From an uncultured Modestobacter sp. (lineage in GTDB: Bacteria; Actinomycetota; Actinomycetes; Mycobacteriales; Geodermatophilaceae): DNA of 64,000 nucleotides. This document shows positions 16,634 to 23,794 of this stretch, piece by piece (position 1 is the first letter of the stretch; the number at the start of each line of letters is the position of its first letter). A program made the position numbers and the translations under genes. Below the pieces are notes generated by a model. That model was not told the origin of the DNA, did no database searches, and worked only from the letters and a program-made list of their open reading frames with translations. The stretch is taken from NCBI RefSeq assembly GCF_947486615.1, contig NZ_CANKUD010000010.1:62001-126000 (forward strand). The letters run 5' to 3'.

Positions 16634-17086
16634 ATGCGCCACTGCCTGATCGTCGCCAACCAGACGCTCACCACCGACACCCTCAGCGATGCCGTGCGGC
16701 AGCGGATCGCCGCCGAGCCGCACGAGTTCCACCTCGTCGCCCCGGCCACGCCGCTGCAGGACCAGCCCGATGGCCCCAGCGCGTACGCGAACCTGGGGCC
16801 CTCGACCGCGGACCGCGCCTACGCCCTCGCCTGTCAACGTCTGGAGCACGCGCTGGAACACCTCCGCGGGCTGGGCGCGACCGTGGACGGTGAGGTCGGC
16901 GACCCGGACGCACTCGAGGCGGTCCGCACCGCCCTCGGCCACTTGCCCGCCGACGAGATCATCGTCTCCACCCTGCCAGGCGGCCTCTCCCAGTGGCTCC
17001 GCCGGGACCTCCCGGCCCGGTTGCGCAAGGCGACGGGCCTCCCGGTGACCCACCTGGCGGCCGACCGGCACACCGTCCGCGCCTGA
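16634..17086 (+). CDS. Universal-stress-like Rossmann-fold protein
   Basis: This 150-aa protein opens with a Rossmann-like strand (RHCLIVANQTLTTDTLSDAV) and has the actinobacterial family blocks FHLVAPATPLQ, RLEHALEHLRGLGATVDGEVGDPDALEAV, DEIIVSTLPGGLSQWLRRDLPARL and GLPVTHL. The fold resembles UspA-type proteins without an obvious ATP loop. Such genes are sometimes mislabelled as GABA permeases. A GGAGCGCGAGG sequence precedes the ATG at 16634; an upstream in-frame ATG at 16577 would add 19 non-conserved residues. Function unknown, possibly stress related. Confidence 0.7.
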   Translation: MRHCLIVANQTLTTDTLSDAVRQRIAAEPHEFHLVAPATPLQDQPDGPSAYANLGPSTADRAYALACQRLEHALEHLRGLGATVDGEVGDPDALEAVRTALGHLPADEIIVSTLPGGLSQWLRRDLPARLRKATGLPVTHLAADRHTVRA

Positions 17087-17138
17087 TCGGCCGGCGACCG
17101 CGCGGGCACCTGGCCGGCGCGGACGCCTGCCGGGGAGC

Positions 17139-17549
17139 TCACGGCGCCGTGGACACCTGGAGCTCGGCGAGCAGCCCGCGGATGCGGGTCTCGATCTCGT
17201 CGCGGATGGGGCGCACCGATGCCACGCCCTTGCCGGCCGGGTCCTCCAGCGCCCAGTCCAGGTACCGCTTGCCGGGGAAGACCGGGCAGGCGTCGCCGCA
17301 GCCCATGGTGATGACGACGTCGGAGGCCTCGACCGCCTCGGTGGTGAGCACCTTCGGCTGCTGGTCGGCGATGTCGATGCCGACCTCGGCCATTGCCGCC
17401 ACGGCCGAGGGGTTGACCTGGTCGCCGGGCACCGAGCCGGCCGAGCGCACCTCGACGGCGTCCCCGGCCAGGTGGCGCAGCCAGCCGGCGGCCATCTGGG
17501 AACGGCCGGCGTTGTGCACGCAGACGAACAGGACGCTGGGCGTGGTCAT
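17139..17549 (-). CDS. arsC: Arsenate reductase, LMW-phosphatase type
   Basis: This 136-aa cytoplasmic enzyme reduces arsenate to arsenite for export. The phosphatase P-loop VCVHNAGRSQM holds Cys10 and Arg16 (CX5R). VITMGCGDACPVFPG supplies the later Cys residues that complete the redox relay, and LDWALEDPAGKG contains the conserved Asp-Pro. The length is typical. The ATG overlaps the acr3 stop (ATGA), so the transporter and reductase are translationally coupled. GGAGGAACTC precedes the start. The reductant (thioredoxin or mycothiol/mycoredoxin) cannot be decided from this. Confidence 0.93.
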   Translation of the reverse strand: MTTPSVLFVCVHNAGRSQMAAGWLRHLAGDAVEVRSAGSVPGDQVNPSAVAAMAEVGIDIADQQPKVLTTEAVEASDVVITMGCGDACPVFPGKRYLDWALEDPAGKGVASVRPIRDEIETRIRGLLAELQVSTAP

Positions 17550-18676
17550 GAGTTCCTCCGGGAGGGTTCGGGAGCCGGGACGGTGGGGTCGCCGGGGAAC
17601 CAACGGCGGGCGGCCCAGAGCGAGACGTACACGAGCCCGACCAGCACCGGGACCTCGATCAGCGGACCCACGACGCCGGCCAGCGCCTGCCCGGAGGTGA
17701 CGCCGAAGGTGCCGATGGCCACCGCGATGGCGAGCTCGAAGTTGTTGCCGGCGGCGGTGAAGGCCAGCGTCGCGGTCTTGGCGTAGCCCAGCCGCAGCCG
17801 CATGCCGAGCAGGAACGACCCACCGAACATCAGGGCGAAGTAGGCCAGCAGCGGCAGCGCGATGCGGGCGACGTCCCAGGGGTTGGAGGTGATCGCGTCG
17901 CCCTGCAGCGCGAAGAGCATCACGATGGTGAACAGCAGGCCGTACAGCGCGACCGGGCCGATCTTCGGCAGGAACCGGTCCTCGTACCAGTCGCGGCCCT
18001 TCGTGCGCTCACCGATCGTGCGGGTGAGGAAGCCGGCGAGCAGCGGGATGCCGAGGAAGGCCAGCACCGAGACCACGATCGCCCAGAAGCTGAACTCCGC
18101 CGACGTGGTCGACAGCCCCAGCCAGCCGGGCAGCACCTGCAGGTAGAACCAGCCCAGCACGGCGAAGGCGAGGATCTGGAACACCGAGTTGATCGCCACC
18201 AGCACGGCGCCGGCCTCGCGGTCACCGCAGGACAGGTCGTTCCAGATCAGCACCATGGCGATGCAGCGGGCCAGGCCCACGATGACCAGCCCGGTGCGGT
18301 ACTCGGGCAGGTCGGGCAGCAGCAGCCAGGCCAGGGCGAACATCAGCGCCGGGCCGACCAGCCAGTTCAGCACCAGCGAGGCGCCGAGCAGCTTGCGGTC
18401 GCCGGTCACCCGGTCCAGCTCGGTGTACCGGACCTTGGCCAGCACCGGGTACATCATCAGCAGCAGGCCGATGGCGATCGGCAGGCTCACCTCACCGATG
18501 CGGACGGCGTCCAGGGCGTCGTCCAGGCCGGGGATCCCTCGGCCGAGCAGCAGGCCCAGGACCATCGCGGCGACGATCCAGACCGGCAGGAAGCGGTCGA
18601 GGGTCGAGAGCCGGGCCAGCACCGGGGTCTCCGTGTCGGTGCCGGAGCGGGGGGTCTCCGCGGCGAGATCGCTCAT
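17546..18676 (-). CDS. acr3: ACR3-family arsenite exporter
   Basis: This 376-aa inner-membrane protein has ten predicted helices and exports arsenite. The conserved Cys of helix 4 is present in GLARCIAMVLIWNDLSCGD, and the helix-9 block KTATLAFTAAGNNFELAIAVAIG carries the conserved Asn-Asn-Phe-Glu. The length fits bacterial ACR3. The chosen ATG at 18676 has GAGGAG 12 nt upstream. An in-frame ATG at about 18748 would add a charged 24-residue leader and would overlap the operator region, so it is less likely. It forms an operon with arsC and is divergent from arsR. Confidence 0.93.
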   Translation of the reverse strand: MSDLAAETPRSGTDTETPVLARLSTLDRFLPVWIVAAMVLGLLLGRGIPGLDDALDAVRIGEVSLPIAIGLLLMMYPVLAKVRYTELDRVTGDRKLLGASLVLNWLVGPALMFALAWLLLPDLPEYRTGLVIVGLARCIAMVLIWNDLSCGDREAGAVLVAINSVFQILAFAVLGWFYLQVLPGWLGLSTTSAEFSFWAIVVSVLAFLGIPLLAGFLTRTIGERTKGRDWYEDRFLPKIGPVALYGLLFTIVMLFALQGDAITSNPWDVARIALPLLAYFALMFGGSFLLGMRLRLGYAKTATLAFTAAGNNFELAIAVAIGTFGVTSGQALAGVVGPLIEVPVLVGLVYVSLWAARRWFPGDPTVPAPEPSRRNS

Positions 18677-18716
18677 GTGTGCGGGCTGCTCCTCTGCCCC
18701 GGCGGAACGGGGCGTG

Positions 18717-18774
18717 TATCGACGTCGGTCTATCTCCGCCGTCACCATGCCCGGGGTATCGACACTCGTCAATC
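18717..18774. promoter_or_regulatory. Two ArsR-type operators in the divergent ars promoter
   Basis: Site 1 (18757-18774) is TATCGAC-ACTC-GTCAATC and site 2 (18717-18734) is TATCGAC-GTCG-GTCTATC. Both are 7-4-7 imperfect palindromes of the same form. Site 1 lies next to the arsR -10 box GATACT (18782-18787), which is 6 nt before the arsR GTG. Site 2 lies toward acr3. Confidence 0.6.
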
Positions 18775-18793
18775 CCCGATCGATACTGGCCCG

Positions 18794-19177
18794 GTGAACA
18801 GCAGCCGAACGGCCGACCGGCCCGGCCTGGACCTGGTCGACGTCGGCACGCCCGGCTGCTCCCCGGCCGAGCTCGAGGGCGCGATGGGCGTCGAGCAGGC
18901 CGCCGCTCTCGCCCACACCATGAAGGCGCTGGCCGACCCGGCTCGCCTCCGGGTGCTCGCCCTGGTGGCCGGCAACGAGGGCCGGGAGGTCTGCGTCTGC
19001 GACCTCACCGATCCGCTGGGCCTGTCCCAGCCGACCGTCTCCCACCACCTCAAGGTCCTGGTCGACGCCGGCTTCCTCACCCGCGAGAAGCGGGGCGTCT
19101 GGGCCTACTTCTCCCTGGTGCCCGGCGCGCTGGACGCGGTCGCCGCCGCTCTGCCCGGCGTCGGCACGCCGAGCTGA
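18794..19177 (+). CDS. arsR: Arsenic-responsive repressor ArsR
   Basis: This 127-aa winged-helix repressor has the ArsR/SmtB signature EVCVCDLTDPLGLSQPTVSHHLKVL, where the CVCDL cysteines are the As(III)-sensing pair, and REKRGVWAYFSLVP as the wing. The GTG at 18794 sits 6 nt after GATACT, so the transcript is probably leaderless. It is divergent from acr3-arsC, with two candidate operators between. Arsenite binding should release it and derepress both directions. Confidence 0.92.
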   Translation: MNSSRTADRPGLDLVDVGTPGCSPAELEGAMGVEQAAALAHTMKALADPARLRVLALVAGNEGREVCVCDLTDPLGLSQPTVSHHLKVLVDAGFLTREKRGVWAYFSLVPGALDAVAAALPGVGTPS

Positions 19178-19181
19178 CCGG

Positions 19182-20102
19182 TCAGACCGTCGCCGTCCCG
19201 GCCTCCTGCGGGACCGGCACCGGGCGGCCCGGGCGGCTCCGGCGCCGGGAGACGGCCACGCCGAGCAGGCAGATCCCGCCACCGACCACGGCCAGCGCCG
19301 GGGGCACCTCGTCCAGCAGGGCCCAGCCCAGCAGCACCACGATCGGCGGCACCAGGTAGGTGGTCGCGCCCAGCCGGCCGGCGTCCATCCGGCGCAGCGC
19401 GTAGGCCCAGGTGCTGAAGGCCAGCGCCGTCGGCACCACGCCCAGGTAGACCGTGCCGGCAATCGAGGAGGCCGGCGCCGACCCGAGGTCGGTGACCAGC
19501 GCCCCGGCCCACGGCAGGCAGACCACCGCGCCCATCGCGCAGGCAGTGAAGGTGACCTGCAGCGCCGGCAACCGGCGCAGCAGCGGCTTCTGGGCGACGA
19601 CCCCGGCGGCGTAGGTGACCGCGGCGACCACGCTGAGCAGCACCCCGAGCAGGTCGGCGCCGGCGTCGCGGGTGGCGAAGCCGATCAGCAGCACGCCGCA
19701 GAACGCGACGCCCAGGCCGATGACCAGCCAGCGCGGGAAGCCCTCACCCAGCAGCAGGCCGGCGAAGACCGCGATCATCACCGGGCCGATGTTGACCAGC
19801 ATCGCCGTCGTCCCGGCGTCCAGGTGCTGCTCGGCGGCGTTGAGCGCGAGGTTGTAGACGCCGAACCAGCCGACCCCGCAGACCGCGAGCAGCCGCCACT
19901 CCCCCGCCGTCGGGGGCACCCAGCCGCGGCGGGTCAGCAGCAGACCGAGCACGAGCGTGCCGATCGCCAGCCGGCCCAGCGCCAGGGCGCCGGGTGAGAG
20001 GTCCTCCCCCACCGCGCGGATGCCGATGAAGGCCGAGGCCCAGGCCAGCACGGTGACCGTGACGGCCAGCAGGGTGAGCGGAGAACGCGTCGGGGCGGGC
20101 AC
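19182..20102 (-). CDS. EamA/DMT-family transporter
   Basis: This 306-aa inner-membrane protein has ten helices in two EamA repeats (residues ~8-140 and ~150-290). Typical segments are FIGIRAVGEDLSPGALALGRL, GVYNLALNAAEQHLDAGTTAML and PTALAFSTWAYALRRMDAGRLG. The length is standard for the drug/metabolite transporter superfamily. The GTG at 20102 lies 7 nt after a TAGGGT -10 box, supporting a leaderless start. It is convergent with arsR with only 4 bp between stops. Substrate unknown. Confidence 0.88.
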   Translation of the reverse strand: MPAPTRSPLTLLAVTVTVLAWASAFIGIRAVGEDLSPGALALGRLAIGTLVLGLLLTRRGWVPPTAGEWRLLAVCGVGWFGVYNLALNAAEQHLDAGTTAMLVNIGPVMIAVFAGLLLGEGFPRWLVIGLGVAFCGVLLIGFATRDAGADLLGVLLSVVAAVTYAAGVVAQKPLLRRLPALQVTFTACAMGAVVCLPWAGALVTDLGSAPASSIAGTVYLGVVPTALAFSTWAYALRRMDAGRLGATTYLVPPIVVLLGWALLDEVPPALAVVGGGICLLGVAVSRRRSRPGRPVPVPQEAGTATV

Positions 20103-20109
20103 GAGCAGG

Positions 20110-20115
20110 ACCCTA
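20110..20115 (-). promoter_or_regulatory. Leaderless -10 box TAGGGT
   Basis: On the minus strand TAGGGT lies 7 nt before the GTG of the EamA transporter, with no ribosome-binding site between. Confidence 0.5.
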
Positions 20116-20202
20116 GGGACGACGACCGACGGGATCTGGCGGTTTCCGGCCGCGACACCGGAGCTGGCCGATCCGCTCCGGTGATCGGCTCGATCGTTGC
20201 GA

Positions 20203-20868
20203 TCAGCCGGGACCCGCGCCGCCCTGGCCCGGGTGCTCCGCGAGGAACGCCTCCGCCCGCTGCGCGTCCCGGCGGAGCAGGACCAGGGCCACCGCGAACA
20301 CGACGGAGAGCCCGCCGGTGAGCAGCAGCACGAACGTGGTCGGTCCGCTGATCGCCCGCCCCAGCTGCTGCACGAGGATGCCGGCGACGAACAGGACCTG
20401 GTGGCGTTGCAGCACCAGGCGCTCCGCCAGGTCGCGGGCGAGCGGCAGCCGGGCCGGGTCGACCGCCGCCCGCCCGCGCACCTGGGCGAGGAGCCGACGA
20501 CGCTGCGCCCGGTCGAGCACCGCGGTCGGCTGCGACCACCGGAAGAGCCCCGCCCGCCAGGCGATCACCGCGAAGCCCACGAGCAGCACGATGCCGGCGC
20601 CCTGCACGACCAGGCCGGTCACCACCCACCCGGACGACGGGCCGGGCTCGGGGACCAGCGCGTCGGTGAACAGCAGCGCCAGCAGGGTGGCGCCGGCCGC
20701 GAGCACCACCACCAGGCCGAGCACCCACGACCAGCTGAGCAGCCGCCGGCGGCGCAGCCGCTCCCGGGCACTGCGGTTCGGGGCCCGGTCCAGCACGGAC
20801 ATCGCTGCCGCCCACCGGGACTCCTCGCCGCTGACCAGCCGCCGGGACTCTGCCGAAGTGGGGTCCAT
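20203..20868 (-). CDS. Multi-pass membrane protein, unknown function
   Basis: This 221-aa protein has four hydrophobic helices in two pairs: roughly residues 45-68 and 82-105, then, after a cytoplasmic-looking stretch with VDPARLPLARDLAERLVLQ, residues 150-170 and 175-195. It ends in RRDAQRAEAFLAEHPG. The middle DPARLxLARDLA and terminal AFLAEHP echo the DPGPxLRDxAxxxAR and RWLxDPP motifs of the four paralogues at 33.3-36.1 kb, so it may be a distant relative. The ATG at 20868 follows a short non-conserved upstream extension and is preferred. No function is known. Confidence 0.7.
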   Translation of the reverse strand: MDPTSAESRRLVSGEESRWAAAMSVLDRAPNRSARERLRRRRLLSWSWVLGLVVVLAAGATLLALLFTDALVPEPGPSSGWVVTGLVVQGAGIVLLVGFAVIAWRAGLFRWSQPTAVLDRAQRRRLLAQVRGRAAVDPARLPLARDLAERLVLQRHQVLFVAGILVQQLGRAISGPTTFVLLLTGGLSVVFAVALVLLRRDAQRAEAFLAEHPGQGGAGPG

Positions 20869-20929
20869 GCCGGCGAGGGTGCCGCAGTCGATCTTGGGTT
20901 GCCAGCCGGGCGTGCGGCACGATGCCCGC

Positions 20930-21328
20930 ATGTCCTCCCCGTCGCGTCACCTGTCCGTGCAGATCGATCGCCCCGCTGCCGAGGTCTACTCCTGGGTGCG
21001 CGACCCGGCCAACCTCCCGGCCTGGGCGGCCGGGCTGGCGGCCGGCATCCGGCGGGAGCGCGGCGAGTGGGTCGCCGACTCCCCGATGGGCCGGGTGCTG
21101 GTGCGCTTCGTGCCGGTCAACGAGTACGGCGTGCTGGACCACGACGTGGTGCTCCCCGACGGCACGACCACCACCAACCCGCTGCGGGTGCTCGCCGACG
21201 GGCCGGGCAGCGAGGTGGTGTTCACCCTGCGCCGGGCCGCGGGCACCACCGACGAGCAGCTGGCGGCCGACACCGCTGCGGTCGCCGCCGACCTCGCGAC
21301 CCTGAAGCGGGTGCTCGAGGCCGGCTGA
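20930..21328 (+). CDS. SRPBCC-family (START-like) protein
   Basis: This 132-aa protein has a helix-grip fold of the polyketide cyclase/START-like type. The opening strand-helix is HLSVQIDRPAAEVYSWVRDPANLPAWAAGL, which is the family hallmark, and the C-terminal long helix is DEQLAADTAAVAADLATLKRVLEA. These proteins bind small hydrophobic ligands, but none can be assigned. A CACGAT sequence 6 nt before the ATG suggests a weak leaderless promoter. It is divergent from the membrane protein ending at 20203. Confidence 0.85.
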   Translation: MSSPSRHLSVQIDRPAAEVYSWVRDPANLPAWAAGLAAGIRRERGEWVADSPMGRVLVRFVPVNEYGVLDHDVVLPDGTTTTNPLRVLADGPGSEVVFTLRRAAGTTDEQLAADTAAVAADLATLKRVLEAG

Positions 21329-21359
21329 CCGAGGGGCTGCCCGGGCCCGGTCCCGGTGC

Positions 21360-22013
21360 TCAGCGGGCGAACGGCCCCGACAGCGCCGCCCACTGCAGCA
21401 GCATGATCGTCTTGGCGTCGACGACCCCGGTGCCGATCTGGGCGAGCGCCTCGTCGAACCCCAGCTCGACCAGCTCGATGTCCTCGCCCTCCTCGGCCAG
21501 CCCGCCCCCGCGGCTCCGGCGCGTCCCCGCGTCATAGGACCCGGCGTAGCAGTGCAGCCGTTCGGTGACCGAACCCGGGCTCATGAACACGTCGAACACG
21601 TGGGTCAGCTCGCCGACCCGGTGACCGGTCTCCTCCTCGGCCTCCCGGCGCACCGCGGTGAGGGGGTCGTCGTCGTCCAGCAGGCCGGCCGCGGTCTCCA
21701 CCAGCAGCCCGTCGGGGTGCCCGTTGACGTAGGCCGGGAAGCGGAACTGCCGGGTCAGCAGCACGGTGCGGCGTGCCGCGTCGTACAGCAGCACCGTCGC
21801 GCCGTTGCCCCGGTCGTAGGTCTCCCGGGTCTCCGTCGTCCAGCGCCCGTCCCGGTGTCGCAGGTCGAAGGTGGTCCTGCGCAGCACGTACCAGTCGCTG
21901 GACAGCAGCTCGACGTCACGCACCCGGACGTCGTCGTTGCCGGTCAGGTCTCGGCCCACCTGGTCCAGCCCGGTGCGGCCGCGCCGGTCCGGGGTGTCGA
22001 TCCCCGCGGTCAT
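21360..22013 (-). CDS. Nudix hydrolase, NudK/ADP-ribose pyrophosphatase-like
   Basis: This 217-aa enzyme belongs to the Nudix superfamily and hydrolyses nucleoside diphosphates linked to a sugar or similar group. The Nudix box is at GLLDDDDPLTAVRREAEEETGH, where the REAEEETG core is intact and the usual mid-box Glu is Asp. The N-terminal part (LLSSDWYVLRRTTFDLRHRDG, YDRGNGATVLLYDAARRTVLLTRQFRFP) is that of the NudK (GDP-mannose) group. The C-terminus, DAKTIMLLQWA, is also characteristic. It is followed by a strong terminator belonging to the permease on the same strand upstream. The substrate is inferred only at group level. Confidence 0.85.
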   Translation of the reverse strand: MTAGIDTPDRRGRTGLDQVGRDLTGNDDVRVRDVELLSSDWYVLRRTTFDLRHRDGRWTTETRETYDRGNGATVLLYDAARRTVLLTRQFRFPAYVNGHPDGLLVETAAGLLDDDDPLTAVRREAEEETGHRVGELTHVFDVFMSPGSVTERLHCYAGSYDAGTRRSRGGGLAEEGEDIELVELGFDEALAQIGTGVVDAKTIMLLQWAALSGPFAR

Positions 22014-22056
22014 GGTCGGTCCTCTCGATCGGTCCTATCCGTGGGTCGTGGACGTG

Positions 22057-22094
22057 CGCCGGCCCGACCCCCTGCGAGGGAGGTCGGGCCGGCG
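22057..22094 (-). terminator. Terminator of the NCS2 permease gene
   Basis: CGCCGGCCCGACC (22057-22069) and GGTCGGGCCGGCG (22082-22094) form a perfect 13-bp stem with a 12-nt loop. It starts 12 nt beyond the permease stop codon. Confidence 0.85.
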
Positions 22095-22105
22095 GACGGC
22101 GCGGG

Positions 22106-23554
22106 TCAGGGGGTGCGGTTCACCCGGTCGACGTCGGAGGGGTCGGCGCCGCCCACGTCGACCCGGTGCCCGCCGCTGGCCCCCAGCGCTGGGCCGGTGC
22201 CGGCGGCGAACCCGGTCTCCTGGGTGAGCGCGGCCTTCATCTCCGCCGGCGCCAGGGCCCGGGCGACGTGCCAGCCGGCCACCGCGACGATCGTGCCCAG
22301 GGAGATGCCGCCCAGGGAGAACTCGTCGGAGAAGACCAGGTTCACGTTGCCGATCCCGATGATGATCCCGGCGGCCAGCGGCACCAGGTTGATCGGGTTG
22401 GCGAAGTCGACCCGGTTCTCCTTCCAGATCTTGGCGCCGAGCAGCCCGATCATCCCGTAGAGCACGACGGTGATGCCGCCGAGCACCGCGCCGGGGGTGG
22501 CGTTGACGATCGCGCCGAACTTGGGCACCAGGCCGAGCAGGATGGCCACGATCGCGGCCACGTAGTACGCCGCGGTCGAGTAGACGCGGGTGGCGGCCAT
22601 GACGCCGATGTTCTCCGCGTAGGTGGTGGTCGGCGAACCGCCCACCGAGGTGGCCACGACGGTGGCGACGCCGTCGGCGAACACCGCCCGGCCGAGCACC
22701 GGGTCGAGGTCGCGCTTGGTCATCTCCCCGACCGCCTTGACGTGGCCGGCGTTCTCGGCGACCAGTGCGATCACCGCGGGCAGCACCAGCAGCGAGAAGT
22801 TCACCGAGAACGACGGCCCGGTGAGCTCCGGCAGGCCGAACCACGTCGCCGTCTCGACCCCGCTCCAGTCGACCCGGTCGTGCTCGGTGGCCTCGGCGGC
22901 CCCGGCCAGGACGGAGGTGATCGGGCCGGAGACCGCATCCAGCAGCACCGACAGCAGGTAGCCGAAGACCAGGCCCAGCAGGATCGAGATGCGCGCCCAG
23001 AAGCCGCGCAGCGCCAGCGAGACGACGATGACGAAGGCCATGGTGGCCAGCGCGACCCACTGGTCCTGCGGCCAGTACGTGCCGGCGGCGACCGGGGCCA
23101 GGTTGAAGCCGATCAGCAGCACGACCGCGCCGGTCACCGCCGGGGGCAGCACCCGGTTGACCACCCGTGGTCCGGCCGCCTGGATGAGCAGGCCGACCAG
23201 CGCGAGCACGATGCCCGACACCAGGATCGCGCCGACCACGTCGCTGCTGTCACCGCCCTGCGCCCGGACGGCCGTGACGCCGCCGACGAAGGCGGCGCTG
23301 GTGCCCAGGTAGGAGGGCACCTTCCCCTGCACGATCAGCAGGAAGATGATGGTGGCGATCCCGCTCATCATGATCGCCAGGTTGGCGTCCAGGCCCATGA
23401 TCAGCGGGAACACGAAGGTCGCCCCGAACATGGCGACGACGTGCTGCGCCCCGATGCCGACGGTCAGCGGCCAGGACAGCCGCTCCTCGGGCGCCACCGC
23501 CTCACCCAGTGGCGGGGTCTTGCCGTCCCCGTAGAGCTTCCAGCCGAACGCCAT
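22106..23554 (-). CDS. NCS2 nucleobase permease (uracil/xanthine/urate type)
   Basis: This 482-aa inner-membrane transporter of the nucleobase-cation symporter-2 family has about fourteen helices. Signature blocks are QHVVAMFGATFVFPLIMGLD, VPSYLGTSAAFVGG, VALVAENAGHVKAVGEMTKRD and ADGVATVVATSVGGSPTTTYAENIGVMAAT. The latter two line the substrate site. The ATG at 23554 has GAGGAGG five nt upstream. The next gene upstream on the same strand is a PucR regulator, whose family activates purine catabolism, so urate or xanthine is a more likely substrate than uracil (inference). Confidence 0.9.
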   Translation of the reverse strand: MAFGWKLYGDGKTPPLGEAVAPEERLSWPLTVGIGAQHVVAMFGATFVFPLIMGLDANLAIMMSGIATIIFLLIVQGKVPSYLGTSAAFVGGVTAVRAQGGDSSDVVGAILVSGIVLALVGLLIQAAGPRVVNRVLPPAVTGAVVLLIGFNLAPVAAGTYWPQDQWVALATMAFVIVVSLALRGFWARISILLGLVFGYLLSVLLDAVSGPITSVLAGAAEATEHDRVDWSGVETATWFGLPELTGPSFSVNFSLLVLPAVIALVAENAGHVKAVGEMTKRDLDPVLGRAVFADGVATVVATSVGGSPTTTYAENIGVMAATRVYSTAAYYVAAIVAILLGLVPKFGAIVNATPGAVLGGITVVLYGMIGLLGAKIWKENRVDFANPINLVPLAAGIIIGIGNVNLVFSDEFSLGGISLGTIVAVAGWHVARALAPAEMKAALTQETGFAAGTGPALGASGGHRVDVGGADPSDVDRVNRTP

Positions 23555-23734
23555 CGGTCCTCCTCGCAACCCCGCCGAGCAACTAGCTCAGCGCTGAGGT
23601 ACCGGACAGTGGCAGATCCGGCGGGCGCACACCAGGGGGTCCTGGACACGTTCCCATCACGGACCACGGGGTGAACACAGCCGTAACACCAGCGACACCC
23701 GCCGGCGCCGACAGCGCCCACCCGAGCGTCGTTC

Positions 23735-23794
23735 GGCCCCGCTGCAGGGGCCCGCCCCGAGCCTGCGAGGGGTGGGGGGCAGCGGGGTCCTTCT
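23735..23794 (-). repeat. Post-stop structured element, copy A (after pucR)
   Basis: Read on the minus strand, the element begins with AGAAGGACC directly after the pucR stop. CCCCGCTGC then pairs perfectly over 9 bp with GCAGCGGGG across a 33-nt interior that holds its own CCCC-GGGG hairpin. On the plus strand the arms are 23737-23745 and 23779-23787. The same layout occurs after hisE and rpoZ with different but still paired stem sequence. It can act as a terminator. Confidence 0.75.

Noticed and set aside
18676-18748. Longer acr3 start at about 18748 (MVTAEIDRRR...)
   Set aside because: It would make the coding region run through operator site 2, and the extra residues are charged and not seen in ACR3 proteins. 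ATG 18676 has a GAGGAG upstream.
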